Shown here piece by piece: positions 12,464 through 12,473 of a DNA stretch of 12,473 bases. This stretch comes from Nitriliruptoraceae bacterium (GTDB lineage: Bacteria > Actinomycetota > Nitriliruptoria > Nitriliruptorales > Nitriliruptoraceae), in the NCBI GenBank assembly GCA_007125475.1, contig SLDB01000031.1, positions 1 to 12,473 on the forward strand, given 5' to 3'. Every line of letters begins with the position of its first letter. The stretch's first letter is position 1. A program made the translations under genes and the position numbers. The notes under the pieces are model-generated. The model saw only the letters and a program-made list of their open reading frames with translations. It was not told the origin of the DNA and ran no database searches.

Positions 12464-12473
12464 AAACCGGCAC

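Overview
The window is a high-GC segment with GC-rich third codon positions, start codons that are a mix of ATG and GTG, and gene families typical of actinobacteria (MmpL-type RND exporter, LmbE/PIG-L deacetylase, VapC of the mycobacterial kind, ArsR-rhodanese fusion). I read it as an actinobacterial chromosome or large accessory region; I cannot place it below that level from sequence alone. There are no rRNA or tRNA genes, no CRISPR array and no recognisable transposase.

Region 1 (about 1-4880, + strand) is a sulfur/thiol-flavoured cluster. It holds the C-terminal half of an MFS transporter, a truncated methyltransferase joined to a broken anti-sigma-factor fragment on the other strand, an ArsR-type repressor fused to a rhodanese domain, a DsrE-family protein, a LmbE/PIG-L deacetylase, a second MFS transporter, and the C-terminal part of another DsrE protein. 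The ArsR-rhodanese gene and the DsrE gene carry nearly the same AT-rich promoter/operator block (21 of 26 bases identical, with the same -35/-10 geometry). This suggests that the repressor controls itself and the dsrE-lmbE-MFS transcript. The cluster has several scars (truncated genes and frameshifts).

Region 2 (about 4880-5800) is gene-poor. It contains a minus-strand VapC-type PIN toxin whose antitoxin survives only as a short C-terminal tail overlapping the toxin start, strong hairpins on both sides, and a possible 5' fragment of a SARP/BTAD-type regulator.

Region 3 (5886-12320) is an envelope/export locus built around a divergent promoter region at about 7689-7846. To the left, on the minus strand, are a TetR repressor and then a six-helix membrane diguanylate cyclase (GGEEF, with an RxxD I-site). 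To the right, on the plus strand, is a likely operon: an MmpL-type RND exporter, two small tandem paralogous two-helix membrane proteins, a single-helix anchored protein of unknown function, a shortened SRPBCC-like protein and a DoxX-like membrane protein. The divergent region carries three copies of a 15-base GAGAC-N5-GTCTC-like element, placed to let the TetR protein control both directions. The window ends just after a strong ribosome-binding-like sequence, presumably of the next gene.

The parts I think most worth a second look are the duplicated ArsR promoter block with a probable leaderless repressor transcript, the three-copy operator between TetR/GGDEF and the RND operon, the pair of small paralogous membrane proteins translationally coupled to the RND gene, and the number of truncated genes at junctions. 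I did not find a clearly new defence or mobile system.
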